A DNA stretch of 64,000 nt from SYAC01 sp046048055 (GTDB lineage: Bacteria; Planctomycetota; Phycisphaerae; Phycisphaerales; SM1A02): the NCBI GenBank assembly GCA_046048055.1, contig JBJOGW010000079.1:1-64000 (forward strand), read 5' to 3'. Below, piece by piece: positions 9,338 to 16,878 of the stretch; the stretch's first letter is position 1; every line of letters begins with the position of its first letter. The position numbers and the translations under genes were made by a program. The notes beneath the pieces are model-generated. The model saw nothing but the letters and a program-made list of their open reading frames with translations, ran no database searches and was not told the DNA's origin.

Positions 9338-9583
9338 TCAGCGTCCCGCCGGGACCACGTCGACGAACCGGCCACGGAAGCGCACGGCACCCTCGGCCTG
9401 GGACATGATGCTGTGATCCTTGGCCAGGAAGGTGTTCAGGCCCGGCTTCCAGTTGGTGCCGCACTGACGCACGATGATGCAGCCCGGCTGAGCCACCTCA
9501 CCACCGTAGAGCTTGATGCCCCGGTGCTGGGGGTTCGAGTCGCGACCGTTCTGCGTGGAGCCTTGCCCCTTCTTGTGTGCCAT
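9338..9583 (-). CDS. rpmA: 50S ribosomal protein L27
   Basis: L27 is a large-subunit protein whose N-terminus reaches the peptidyl-transferase centre. The 81-residue product begins MAHKKGQGSTQNGRDSN, matching family length and the conserved N-terminus, followed by 'GGEVAQPGCIIVRQ'. ATG 9583 is chosen over the in-frame upstream ATG because the family starts here and a strong AAGGAAGGA Shine-Dalgarno lies 7-10 nt upstream. It is co-directional with obg (31 nt). rplU, usually directly upstream, is absent here. Confidence 0.97.
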   Translation of the reverse strand: MAHKKGQGSTQNGRDSNPQHRGIKLYGGEVAQPGCIIVRQCGTNWKPGLNTFLAKDHSIMSQAEGAVRFRGRFVDVVPAGR

Positions 9584-9614
9584 GGCGAAGTCCTTCCTTG
9601 CGGTTGAGCCCCTC

Positions 9615-9643
9615 AGTGTACCCGAAGCCCCGTGGCCCGCCAA
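9615..9643 (-). promoter_or_regulatory. sigma70-like promoter of rpmA-obg
   Basis: On the minus strand TTGGCG (9643-9638) and TACACT (9620-9615) are separated by 17 nt. This leaves a leader of about 25 nt containing the rpmA Shine-Dalgarno site. Both hexamers match consensus at 4 of 6 positions. Confidence 0.5.
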
Positions 9644-9671
9644 GCCCTTGCTGACGCCGATTCCCGGTCGC

Positions 9672-10310
9672 TCAGCGCATGATCCAGCGCGGATTCGCCG
9701 TGCCCGAGGGCGGCTCCGCCAGCGGCACAGGACCCGAGAGCGCCGATCGCTCGCCCGGCAGGTGGTAGTCGATGCACAGGGTCTTGCGAGCCACGAGTTC
9801 CTGGCCCGTGGCCGGATCCTTCAGGGTGCCTCGCTCCGAGGAAAGCCCGGAAACGAGCACGGCGAACTTGCGGGCCTCCGGGCCTGCCGGAAAGACCACC
9901 AGGCCGGTCTTGGCCATTTCCACGCCCTGTCCGATCTCGCCGATGATGGCGCTGGTCTCCTCCAGTTGCGGGTCGTTGAGCAGCTTCAGGATGGCACGCG
10001 TGACGTCGCTGTCGACGCCCTGTCCGGCCGGAACCAGTCGGCCCTCCTCGTCCAGCAGTTCCCAGCGCGGCGCCAGGCGCCGATCCTGACCCGTGCGGTT
10101 GGTCAGGGTGAACGTGGCGTACCAGTAGAGCGTGTCCGAGGCCGCATCCCGATACAGCCGCATGGGGCCGGGCGCATAGTCCACGGTCCACTTCTCCAGA
10201 CCCCGAACGCGCGAGGGAGGCTCCTGCCCGCCATCCGGATCCACGGCGGGCGAGGCGGCGAGCAGGGAGCCCGCCAGAATCAGCAGGCCAACGGCGATCA
10301 TGCGCTCCAT
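9672..10310 (-). CDS. exported hypothetical protein
   Basis: This is a 212-residue protein with a clear Sec signal (residues 1-19, MERMIAVGLLILAGSLLAA). The predicted periplasmic body reads like a beta-rich domain ('YWYATFTLTNRTGQDRRLA', 'VSGLSSERGTLKDP'). The 'TFTLTNRTGQD' segment resembles Ig-like or DUF-type folds that describe additions to a reference quantity, but no family is recognised. ATG 10310 is supported by a TAGCAT box 7 nt upstream. It is divergent from the GNAT gene; the rpmA-obg promoter lies downstream. Confidence 0.75.
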   Translation of the reverse strand: MERMIAVGLLILAGSLLAASPAVDPDGGQEPPSRVRGLEKWTVDYAPGPMRLYRDAASDTLYWYATFTLTNRTGQDRRLAPRWELLDEEGRLVPAGQGVDSDVTRAILKLLNDPQLEETSAIIGEIGQGVEMAKTGLVVFPAGPEARKFAVLVSGLSSERGTLKDPATGQELVARKTLCIDYHLPGERSALSGPVPLAEPPSGTANPRWIMR

Positions 10311-10317
10311 TGCGCAA

Positions 10318-10323
10318 ATGCTA
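10318..10323 (-). promoter_or_regulatory. -10 box TAGCAT for a leaderless exported protein gene
   Basis: On the minus strand TAGCAT ends 7 nt before the ATG at 10310. A second such box for the divergent GNAT gene lies 28 bp away. Confidence 0.5.
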
Positions 10324-10351
10324 GCGATCCCACCCGGACATCGTGCCGGGC

Positions 10352-10357
10352 TAGCCT
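10352..10357 (+). promoter_or_regulatory. -10 box TAGCCT for a leaderless GNAT gene
   Basis: TAGCCT ends 8 nt before GTG 10366, suggesting that codon rather than the upstream ATG 10300 or the internal ATG 10423 as the start. Confidence 0.4.
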
Positions 10358-10365
10358 TGCCTGCT

Positions 10366-11286
10366 GTGGCCCAACCGCCGCCCAACAGCCCGCATGCCAC
10401 GCCGGTCCCGCCTTCGCACCGAATGGCTGCAGCCCGACTGCTGCTGGGAGGCCGCCAGGGCGAGGCGGTCTGGTTCCTGAGACGGCTCGAGGAGGAGGGA
10501 TGGCGGCCCGACGATCTCTGGTGCATCCGGGATGGACGGGATCGCCTGCTCGCCGCGGGGCTGATCAGCATGCATCCCGGCCGAACCGCCACGCTGGCGG
10601 TGAGCCCGTGCACGGATTCCACCTCGCTGGAGCGGGGAGCGGCCCTGCTGGAGGCCATGGTGCACGAACTGGGCCGTCGCGGCTCCGTGACGCTGGCTCA
10701 GGGATTGAGCGATGCCGACGAGCCGTCGGCAGGCGAACCCTTCCAGAGGGCGGGGTTCCGACTGCTGGCGGTGCTCGATTGCATGGAGCGGCCGAATCGG
10801 CGGCTCAGTCCCCTGCCGGATCTCCCGGCCGGAGCGGAGATCCGCCCCGCCGATGACGACGCCCTGCTCAAGAGGGTCCTGCGGGCCTCGTATGAGCAAA
10901 CGCTGGACTGCCCGGGGCTTGCGGAACTTCGGACCGATCAGGACATCCTGGATGGGCATCGTCGTGGCCGGCAACCCGACGCGGATCTGTGGATGGTGCT
11001 GCACGTCGATGGCAAGCCAGCCGGCGCCGCCCTGCTCAACCATGCCAGCGGCACGGATGCCGTGGAACTGACGTACCTGGGCTTGTCCCCATGGGCCCGC
11101 GGCCGCGGACTTGGCTCGCTGCTGCTGGACACGGCCCTGAGCCGGGCGGCCCGACTGCGGGAACCGGTGATCACCTTGGCGGTGGACGAGCGAAACACCC
11201 CGGCACGAAGGCTTTATGCGGCACGCGGCTTTCGCACGCGGTCGCGCCGAGGCGCCTTTGCACGCGTCGTGCATTCATCCACATGA
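10366..11286 (+). CDS. GNAT N-acetyltransferase, tandem-domain type
   Basis: This is a 306-residue protein. Its C-terminal half is a clear GNAT domain with the acetyl-CoA loop 'GLSPWARGRGLGSLLLD' (motif A, RGRGLGxxL) and 'VDERNTPARRLYAARGFR' (motif B). The N-terminal half ('LISMHPGRTATLAVSP', 'GEPFQRAGF') looks like a degenerate second GNAT domain, as in MshD-like proteins. The substrate is unknown. GTG 10366 is chosen for the TAGCCT box 8 nt upstream; ATG 10423 is the alternative. The last codons overlap a DnaA-box-like sequence. Confidence 0.78.
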   Translation: MAQPPPNSPHATPVPPSHRMAAARLLLGGRQGEAVWFLRRLEEEGWRPDDLWCIRDGRDRLLAAGLISMHPGRTATLAVSPCTDSTSLERGAALLEAMVHELGRRGSVTLAQGLSDADEPSAGEPFQRAGFRLLAVLDCMERPNRRLSPLPDLPAGAEIRPADDDALLKRVLRASYEQTLDCPGLAELRTDQDILDGHRRGRQPDADLWMVLHVDGKPAGAALLNHASGTDAVELTYLGLSPWARGRGLGSLLLDTALSRAARLREPVITLAVDERNTPARRLYAARGFRTRSRRGAFARVVHSST

Positions 11287-11295
11287 TGTGGACAA
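11275..11295. promoter_or_regulatory. inverted pair of DnaA boxes upstream of dnaA
   Basis: TCATCCACA (11275-11283) and TGTGGACAA (11287-11295, reverse complement TTGTCCACA) face each other across 3 nt. Each is one mismatch from TTATCCACA, and TTGTCCACA is a known high-GC variant box. The first overlaps the end of the GNAT gene and its TGA. The pair may serve in dnaA autoregulation or mark an origin. Confidence 0.6.
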
Positions 11296-11628
11296 CCTCG
11301 CCTTGGGTCGGTGGAGAAGTTTTTCGAACACCATGAAGTGCCGTGTTCTCCGGTGCTTCCACACCCGGCGCCGCAATTCATCTCGCCCCCCTCTTGCGTG
11401 GGTGAAGATTGCGCCTATCTTGCCCCTCGCTCCGCAGGACGCGGACCTCTGGCGTGCGTGCAATGACGGTGGTTCGCGGGAACCCGGCGGCCTTCCAGCC
11501 CCTTTCCCGCGGTGGTCATGTTGCGCACGACGGCGGGACTGTCACGGAAACGGACCAGGCCGCGCGCACGCGGGTGCGCGTGATCGTTCCCCTCTCGTCC
11601 GCATGCCGTGCCTGGAGCCATCGATTCC
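11296..11628 (+). other. gene-free region upstream of dnaA, with candidate promoter
   Basis: About 330 bp between the DnaA-box pair and the dnaA start carry no convincing gene. TTGCGT (11394-11399) and TATCTT (11416-11421) are 16 nt apart and could be the dnaA promoter, leaving a 5' leader of about 200 nt. A short A/T run (GAAGTTTTTCGAA near 11320) is the only lower-GC patch. No strong cluster of further DnaA boxes was seen, so the origin assignment is weak. Confidence 0.4.
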
Positions 11629-12996
11629 GTGAGCAGCCCCCGCGTGGATGACGTGCCCGCCCGCATCCGAACCCTGCTTGAGGGGCGGCTGGGTGAGCGA
11701 AGGGCGAGCATGTGGTTCGATGGCGAGGCAAGGCTTCGGGTGCACGAGGGCCGGCTGCGCGTGGAGACCCGCAGCGCCTTCGTGGCCGACTGGATCCAGC
11801 GGCACTATCGGAGCGATCTGCAGGCCGCGGCGCGCGAGACGCTGGGCAGCGACGAACTCCAGTGGCATGTGACCGGCGAGGAGGCCGCACCCGCACGACC
11901 TACCCCCGAGCGGCCAGCCGCACGAAAGCGGGAGAGCGCCGGAGCCTGGCGTCGGCTGGAGGACTTCGTGGCTGGGGACAACAATCGGCTGGCGCTGGAT
12001 GCGGCCTCGCGCATGGCGGACGGCCAGGACGGCCTGCGATGCTTGGTGATGCATGGCGGCTGCGGCGTGGGCAAGACCCACCTGCTGCAGGGACTCTGCC
12101 GGGCACGGCGAGAGCGGCACCCGCAGGCACGCATTCGATACGTGCCCGCCGAGCAGTTCACCAACGAGTACATCCACGCGGTCCGTGGCGGCGGCGTCGA
12201 GGGGTTCCGCCAGCGCATGCGTCGCGTGGACCTGCTGGTGATCGACGATGTGCACTTTCTGGCGGACAAGGCGGCCACCCAGAGCGAGTTCCTGCACACG
12301 CTCGACGCCCTGGATCTGGCCGGTGCCCAGGTGGCCGTGGCCAGCGACGAGCATCCACGGCTCATCCGCAAGTTCGGCCAGTCGCTCGTGAGCCGCATGC
12401 TGGCAGGCATGGTGGTGCGGGTGGAGTCGCCGGACCCGCAGGTTCGGCGCCTGCTGGCCGAGCGGCTGGCGGCGCGGCGAGGACTCCGGCTCACCAGCGA
12501 GGCGGGCACGGCCCTTGGCGAGCGTTGCGTGGGTGGTGCACGCGAGATCGAGGGACTGCTGAGCCGCGTGGATGCCATGCGGGCCGTCTCCGGCGAGCGT
12601 GGCGAGGTCACCGCCGGCGAGGTGCGACGCATCTTCCAGCAGGATGACGCCAACCGCGGTACGCAGCCGGTACGGCTTCCGGAGATCGTGGAGACCATCT
12701 GCACGGCGTTAGGGGTTGAGCCGGACCAGGTCCGCGCCGGCGGTCGGCATCGTCGCGTGGCGCTGGCACGCGGACTGATCGCGTGGCTGGCGCGCGACCT
12801 GACAGCGATGAGCTTCCCGGAGATCGCACGGGGACTTGGTCGCTCCGCGCACTCGGCGGTCCATGGCGGATGGACGCGCGTCCAGGGGTTGATCGACGCC
12901 GACGCTCGGGTGGACGCGGGGGCTTCCGGCGAGATCGCCGTGCGGGAACTGGTGGCGCGGCTTCGTCACGCGCTCCGGGCCGCAAGCCGCGCCTAG
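11629..12996 (+). CDS. dnaA: chromosomal replication initiator DnaA, diverged domain IV
   Basis: DnaA is an AAA+ protein that binds DnaA boxes and opens the replication origin. The 455-residue product has a short domain I, a brief linker, and a complete AAA+ core: Walker A 'GGCGVGKTH', Walker B 'LLVIDDVHFL', arginine-finger region 'LVSRMLAGMVV' and sensor 2 'GGAREIEGLLSRV'. Domain IV is recognisable ('IAWLARDLTAMSFPEIARGL'), but the signature that reads GGRDHTTV in E. coli is GRSAHSAV here. Only the histidine of the D-H-T-T base-contact block is kept. GTG 11629 is chosen by analogy with family N-termini; GTG 11608 is possible. Neither dnaN nor gyrB is adjacent. It is either the main initiator with changed contacts or a paralogue. 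Confidence 0.85.
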   Translation: MSSPRVDDVPARIRTLLEGRLGERRASMWFDGEARLRVHEGRLRVETRSAFVADWIQRHYRSDLQAAARETLGSDELQWHVTGEEAAPARPTPERPAARKRESAGAWRRLEDFVAGDNNRLALDAASRMADGQDGLRCLVMHGGCGVGKTHLLQGLCRARRERHPQARIRYVPAEQFTNEYIHAVRGGGVEGFRQRMRRVDLLVIDDVHFLADKAATQSEFLHTLDALDLAGAQVAVASDEHPRLIRKFGQSLVSRMLAGMVVRVESPDPQVRRLLAERLAARRGLRLTSEAGTALGERCVGGAREIEGLLSRVDAMRAVSGERGEVTAGEVRRIFQQDDANRGTQPVRLPEIVETICTALGVEPDQVRAGGRHRRVALARGLIAWLARDLTAMSFPEIARGLGRSAHSAVHGGWTRVQGLIDADARVDAGASGEIAVRELVARLRHALRAASRA

Positions 12997-13025
12997 GTTT
13001 CTTCGGGCTCGTCCGACGCCTTCGC

Positions 13026-13031
13026 TACACT
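13026..13031 (+). promoter_or_regulatory. -10 box TACACT for a leaderless exported protein gene
   Basis: TACACT ends 7 nt before ATG 13039, and no Shine-Dalgarno site is present. Confidence 0.5.
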
Positions 13032-13038
13032 TCGCTCC

Positions 13039-14517
13039 ATGCCCTCACCCCGCGCCGCCTTGCTGCTGATCGCGGCGCTGGCAGGCCTTCTCTCCCCAGC
13101 GCACGCGCAGCGATTCGACCCCACCGAGGCAGCCATCCTGGCACTTCGGCAGGCGGTCACGTTCAGTGAGAGCGGGACACAGCACCCTCGCCTGGTGGCA
13201 TTGCGAAGCCTGCGCGACCCATCGCTCCGGCCTCTCTTCGAGGGCCTGCTGCAGGCCGAGGCCGCGCCCCTTCGGCTGGACGGTTTTCTGGGCATGGCGG
13301 AGCTGGATCCCGAGGGCGCCTCGGCATCGCGCCTGCGGGCTCTGGGCGATCCGGCGTTCAGGACCGTGGTGATCACCGAGTGCCTTGGCCTGAACCTGCT
13401 GAAGCCGCCCGCGATCCGCGAGATCCTTTCGTGGACCGACACGGGTCCCTACGACCGTTCGCTGCTGGTGGCCGAACTCAATCGTGTGGGCGAACCGTGG
13501 GAACCGGAGATGCTGGCTGATGCCACCAGTTCGAACACCGCCGAGGTGGCCGGTCTGGCCGCCATGCTCATGCTCGAGCGCAAGGATGACGCGCCGTGGC
13601 AGACGTTCCTGACCAAGGCGAAGGGCCTGCTGGACCAGGACCGGCTGCTGCTGCTGCGGCAGCTGGGCGACGCCGCCCGGCACTATCGCCTTGCGGCGGC
13701 ATGCGAGCCGCTGCTCGCCGCCACGGCCGGCAGCGACGGCATGGACCGGGTGGCGGCCATCGCCGCGGCACTCAAGTGGCGACCCGAGGCCGGACGTGCG
13801 GCGGTGCTGGAGCTGGCCCGCTCCGACAGGTCGCTCCGAAACCTGATGCAGTGTGGCCTGCTCATGCTTGCCGCCGAGGACGCGGTGCGGGCCGAGGACT
13901 TCGAGATCCTGCGCGGTGAAGGCGGTCTGCCCGCGGCCATGGCCGATGCCGGCGTGGCGCTTCGCACGCCGGGCGCGGATGCGGGCCCCTCGCTGGCCGT
14001 GCTGCTGCAGAGCGCCAATGCCGCCGCGAGCGAGTGGGCGGTGCGACAGGCCGAGCGACTGGAGCCGGCCTCCCGCGAGTCCCTGCTGCTGATGACGCTG
14101 GACCGTCTGCAGGCGCTGGAGCGACCCTCGATGCACGACAAGCTGCTTGCGGCGCTGGCCGTGCAGCAACTGATCCCGCTCAATCCTGCGGCGCTCAGCG
14201 AGCGTGTGCGAGGCACGCAGGGCCCCTCCGACGTGTCGGAGGCCGTCCTGGCCGCCATGTGCGACCTGGGCACTCCCGAGTCCGCGGCGTTCGCCCGCAT
14301 GATCCGCGGCAAGTTGCCACAGAAGGGCGAGAGCATGACGCTGGTCACGATCGCACGCACCTCCGAGGGCCTCGGCGCCGTGGAGTTGAGCGAACTTGGC
14401 CGGGTGGGCGGCGGTGGCGGCCGCGTCGACGAGCCGATCCAGATGCAGGCGGCTTGGCTCTTCCTGAAGCACAGCAAGGCCGCCGAGAAGGCCATGCCGC
14501 GACTGGCCCCCCGCTGA
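13039..14517 (+). CDS. exported helical (HEAT-like) hypothetical protein
   Basis: This is a 492-residue protein with a Sec signal (residues 1-23, ending SPAHA). The body is almost entirely short alpha-helical units of 30-40 residues ('HPRLVALRSLRDPSLRPLFEG', 'AMLMLERKDDAPWQTFLTK'), suggesting HEAT/ARM-like repeats and a binding or scaffold role in the periplasm. No catalytic motif is seen. The DegT-family gene follows after 3 nt, so the two are probably one operon. A similar-sized exported helical lipoprotein lies at 17789-19231 on the other strand; whether they are paralogues is not clear by eye. Confidence 0.72.
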   Translation: MPSPRAALLLIAALAGLLSPAHAQRFDPTEAAILALRQAVTFSESGTQHPRLVALRSLRDPSLRPLFEGLLQAEAAPLRLDGFLGMAELDPEGASASRLRALGDPAFRTVVITECLGLNLLKPPAIREILSWTDTGPYDRSLLVAELNRVGEPWEPEMLADATSSNTAEVAGLAAMLMLERKDDAPWQTFLTKAKGLLDQDRLLLLRQLGDAARHYRLAAACEPLLAATAGSDGMDRVAAIAAALKWRPEAGRAAVLELARSDRSLRNLMQCGLLMLAAEDAVRAEDFEILRGEGGLPAAMADAGVALRTPGADAGPSLAVLLQSANAAASEWAVRQAERLEPASRESLLLMTLDRLQALERPSMHDKLLAALAVQQLIPLNPAALSERVRGTQGPSDVSEAVLAAMCDLGTPESAAFARMIRGKLPQKGESMTLVTIARTSEGLGAVELSELGRVGGGGGRVDEPIQMQAAWLFLKHSKAAEKAMPRLAPR

Positions 14518-14520
14518 ACC

Positions 14521-15678
14521 ATGATTCCTCTTCATCAACCCGCCCTGGAACCCTCGGACCTGGACGCGGTCATGGCTGCGCTTCGCTCCGGCAGGCTCAC
14601 CATGGGACCCAATCTGCTGGCCTTTGAGCACGCCATGGCGCGGCGCACCCGCCGGATGCATGGCGTGGGCGTTTCCAGTGGCTCCGTGGCCATGGAGATC
14701 GCCTTGAAGGCGCTGGGCATCGGTCCCGGCGATGAGGTGCTGGTGAGCGCGTTCGGCTACAGCCCCAACGTGAACGCGGTGCTGCACGTGGGTGCCAAGC
14801 CGGTGTTCGTGGACGCGGACCCGGTCACGCTGAACATGGATCCCGCCAGGGTGGACGCGGCCATCACGCCCGCCACCCGCGCCATGCTGGTGGCCGAGAC
14901 CTTCGGCAACCCGGCGGGCATGCCCGACCTCATCTCCATCTGCTCCCGGCTCGAGATTCCCATGGTGGAGAACGCCACCGAGGCCCTCGGCTGCACGCTG
15001 GGCCAGGACAACGCGGGGCGATTCGGACGGCTTGCGTGCTTCGGCTTCTTCGAGAGCCGACCGATCACCACGGGCGAGGGCGGGATGATCGTGACCCACG
15101 ACGACCACCTGGCCGCCGCGTGCCGCGCCATGCGACACCAGGGGCGCGTGGACAAGTACAGCTTCCCGGACCAGCCGCAGGAGCTGGGCACCCGCCTCCA
15201 GCATGCGCACGACGGCTTCGACGCCCGGCTCAACGAGATGTGTGCGGCGCTGGGCGTGAGCCAGCTGCACCGCCTGGATCGGAGCATGGTTCGCAGACAG
15301 GAGATCGCGGACGCCTACATCCGGCGGCTGGCGGGTGAATCCGACCTGATCCTGCCCAGCCCACCTGCGGGCTGCACCATGAGCTGGAGCAACTTCGTGG
15401 TTCGGCTCTCCGATCGGTTCACACGCGAGGACCGCGACGCGGTGATCGACGGGCTGCATCGCCTCGACATCGGGGCCGCGGACTGGTGGCCCTGCCCCGC
15501 GCTGCTTCCGCATGTGCGTCAGGCATGCCGGCACCAGCCCGGGGATTTTCCGGTGGCGGAGCGGGTGGCCGACCGAACGATCGCCCTGCCCTTCTTCGAG
15601 CGGATCGGCGAACACGACCTGGACGAGGTGTGCGACTCGCTGCGGCTGGTCATGTCCCGCATCGGCGCCAGTCGCTGA
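14521..15678 (+). CDS. DegT/DnrJ/EryC1-family protein lacking the PLP lysine
   Basis: This is a 385-residue protein with the full fold of sugar aminotransferases of the DegT/DnrJ/EryC1/StrS family: 'IPLHQPALEP', 'SGSVAMEIALKALGIGPGDEV', 'AKPVFVDADPVTLNMDP' and the 'TTGEGGMIVT' loop. At the position of the catalytic Schiff-base lysine it has Arg (FFESRPITTGEGG; family xTKxxTTGEGG). The Asp that contacts the PLP ring nitrogen is Asn (VENATEALG; family VEDAxxALG). It is therefore unlikely to be an ordinary aminotransferase; a dehydratase-like or non-catalytic role is possible. It sits 3 nt after the exported HEAT-like gene and is not in a polysaccharide cluster. Confidence 0.85.
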   Translation: MIPLHQPALEPSDLDAVMAALRSGRLTMGPNLLAFEHAMARRTRRMHGVGVSSGSVAMEIALKALGIGPGDEVLVSAFGYSPNVNAVLHVGAKPVFVDADPVTLNMDPARVDAAITPATRAMLVAETFGNPAGMPDLISICSRLEIPMVENATEALGCTLGQDNAGRFGRLACFGFFESRPITTGEGGMIVTHDDHLAAACRAMRHQGRVDKYSFPDQPQELGTRLQHAHDGFDARLNEMCAALGVSQLHRLDRSMVRRQEIADAYIRRLAGESDLILPSPPAGCTMSWSNFVVRLSDRFTREDRDAVIDGLHRLDIGAADWWPCPALLPHVRQACRHQPGDFPVAERVADRTIALPFFERIGEHDLDEVCDSLRLVMSRIGASR

Positions 15679-15687
15679 CCGCGCGAC

Positions 15688-16878
15688 TCACTGACGCGCC
15701 AGCAGGATGGCCAGCAGCCCGGCCCGCTCGGCCAGGCTGTCGGGCCACATGAACTCGTCGGTGCGGTGCAGGTTTCCGCCCCGAACGCCCAGGCCGTCCA
15801 GGGCCGGAGGGCCAGCCTGCTGGATCAGGTTGGCATCGCTCACGCCGCCAGTCGCGGCCAGCCCCACGCCAAATCCCAGGTCCGCCGCCACCTGCACCGC
15901 GGCCTCACCCATGGCCCGCACACCCGGGTTGGCTGGCTTGGCGGGTCGATTCAATTCGATGCGGATGCGCACCCGGGGCACATCCCGATCGCCCCCGTGG
16001 GCAAGAGCCTCGATGGCCCGCATGAGCGACGCACCGTCGTCCTCGTCGCGGAATCGGATGTTGCCCCACGCTCGAGCCAGGTCAGGAACGATGTTGGTGG
16101 CGGCTCCGCCCTGCAGCGGTCCCACGTTCACCACCCGGCCTTGCGCCACGTCCGCCAGCGAGCAGGCCTGCGCCACGGTGACCGCAAGTTCACGCACCGC
16201 ACTCACGCCGCTGGCGAAGTCGCGACCCGCGTGTGCCGCCCGGCCGTGGGCCTCGATGCAGAACTGCCCGCTGCCGGCTCGCTCGCTCACCAGGTCTCCG
16301 GCCGCGGTGGCCGGTTCCACCACGAAGGCCCGGTCATGCTCCGCGGCCACCTGCCGCAAGGCCGCCGACGTGCCGAAGGTGCCGGTCTCCTCGTCCGGGA
16401 CCAGCACCACCGTCCAGGGCAGGTGCACACCCTCGGACTCGATCGCCTCCAGTGCGGAGAGCATCACCTCCAGCCCGCCCTTCATGTCCGCGGCGCCGGG
16501 GCCTGTCATGGCGCCATCACCCCGCGGCTCCAATCGCTGGAAGGCACCGGTCGGGTCATGCACCGTGTCGATGTGGCCGCACAGCAGCAATCGAGGCCCC
16601 TGTCGGGCATCCGGAGCCCTGGCCACCACCAGCGGCTGCATGGCGTCCCGGCCAGGCAAGGGATCCACCCAGGATGGTCGCGGCTGCGCCGGCATGAGCG
16701 TGATCGCGGCGCCCAGCCTCTCCAGCCGCGCGACCAGCAGTTGACGCATGCGCTCCAGTCCCGGTCGATGCCCGCAACCGCTGGGCACGGCCACCATGTC
16801 GCCCAGCCGCGCGAGCATGGACGGCGCGTCCAGACGCAGGCGATCGCGGATGCGCGTCTCCGTGGCATCCAGCGCCAT
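15688..16878 (-). CDS. M20-family metallopeptidase (CPG2/ArgE/DapE type)
   Basis: This is a 396-residue zinc hydrolase of the glutamate carboxypeptidase/ArgE branch. Metal ligands and catalytic residues are visible in order: 'LCGHIDTVHD' (His and catalytic Asp), 'GPGAADMKGG' (bridging Asp), 'PDEETGTFGT' (catalytic Glu pair) and a C-terminal 'LHRTDEF' His. A dimerisation insert lies at about residues 200-310. The start overlaps the dapF stop (TGATG), so it is translationally coupled to dapF. That context hints at DapE-like succinyl-diaminopimelate desuccinylase activity, but the sequence alone does not fix the substrate. Confidence 0.88.
   Translation of the reverse strand: MALDATETRIRDRLRLDAPSMLARLGDMVAVPSGCGHRPGLERMRQLLVARLERLGAAITLMPAQPRPSWVDPLPGRDAMQPLVVARAPDARQGPRLLLCGHIDTVHDPTGAFQRLEPRGDGAMTGPGAADMKGGLEVMLSALEAIESEGVHLPWTVVLVPDEETGTFGTSAALRQVAAEHDRAFVVEPATAAGDLVSERAGSGQFCIEAHGRAAHAGRDFASGVSAVRELAVTVAQACSLADVAQGRVVNVGPLQGGAATNIVPDLARAWGNIRFRDEDDGASLMRAIEALAHGGDRDVPRVRIRIELNRPAKPANPGVRAMGEAAVQVAADLGFGVGLAATGGVSDANLIQQAGPPALDGLGVRGGNLHRTDEFMWPDSLAERAGLLAILLARQ

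Noticed and set aside
13045..15615. 856-residue minus-strand open frame
   Set aside because: It is an antisense shadow of the HEAT-like and DegT genes with His/Gln-rich low-complexity composition and no recognisable domain.
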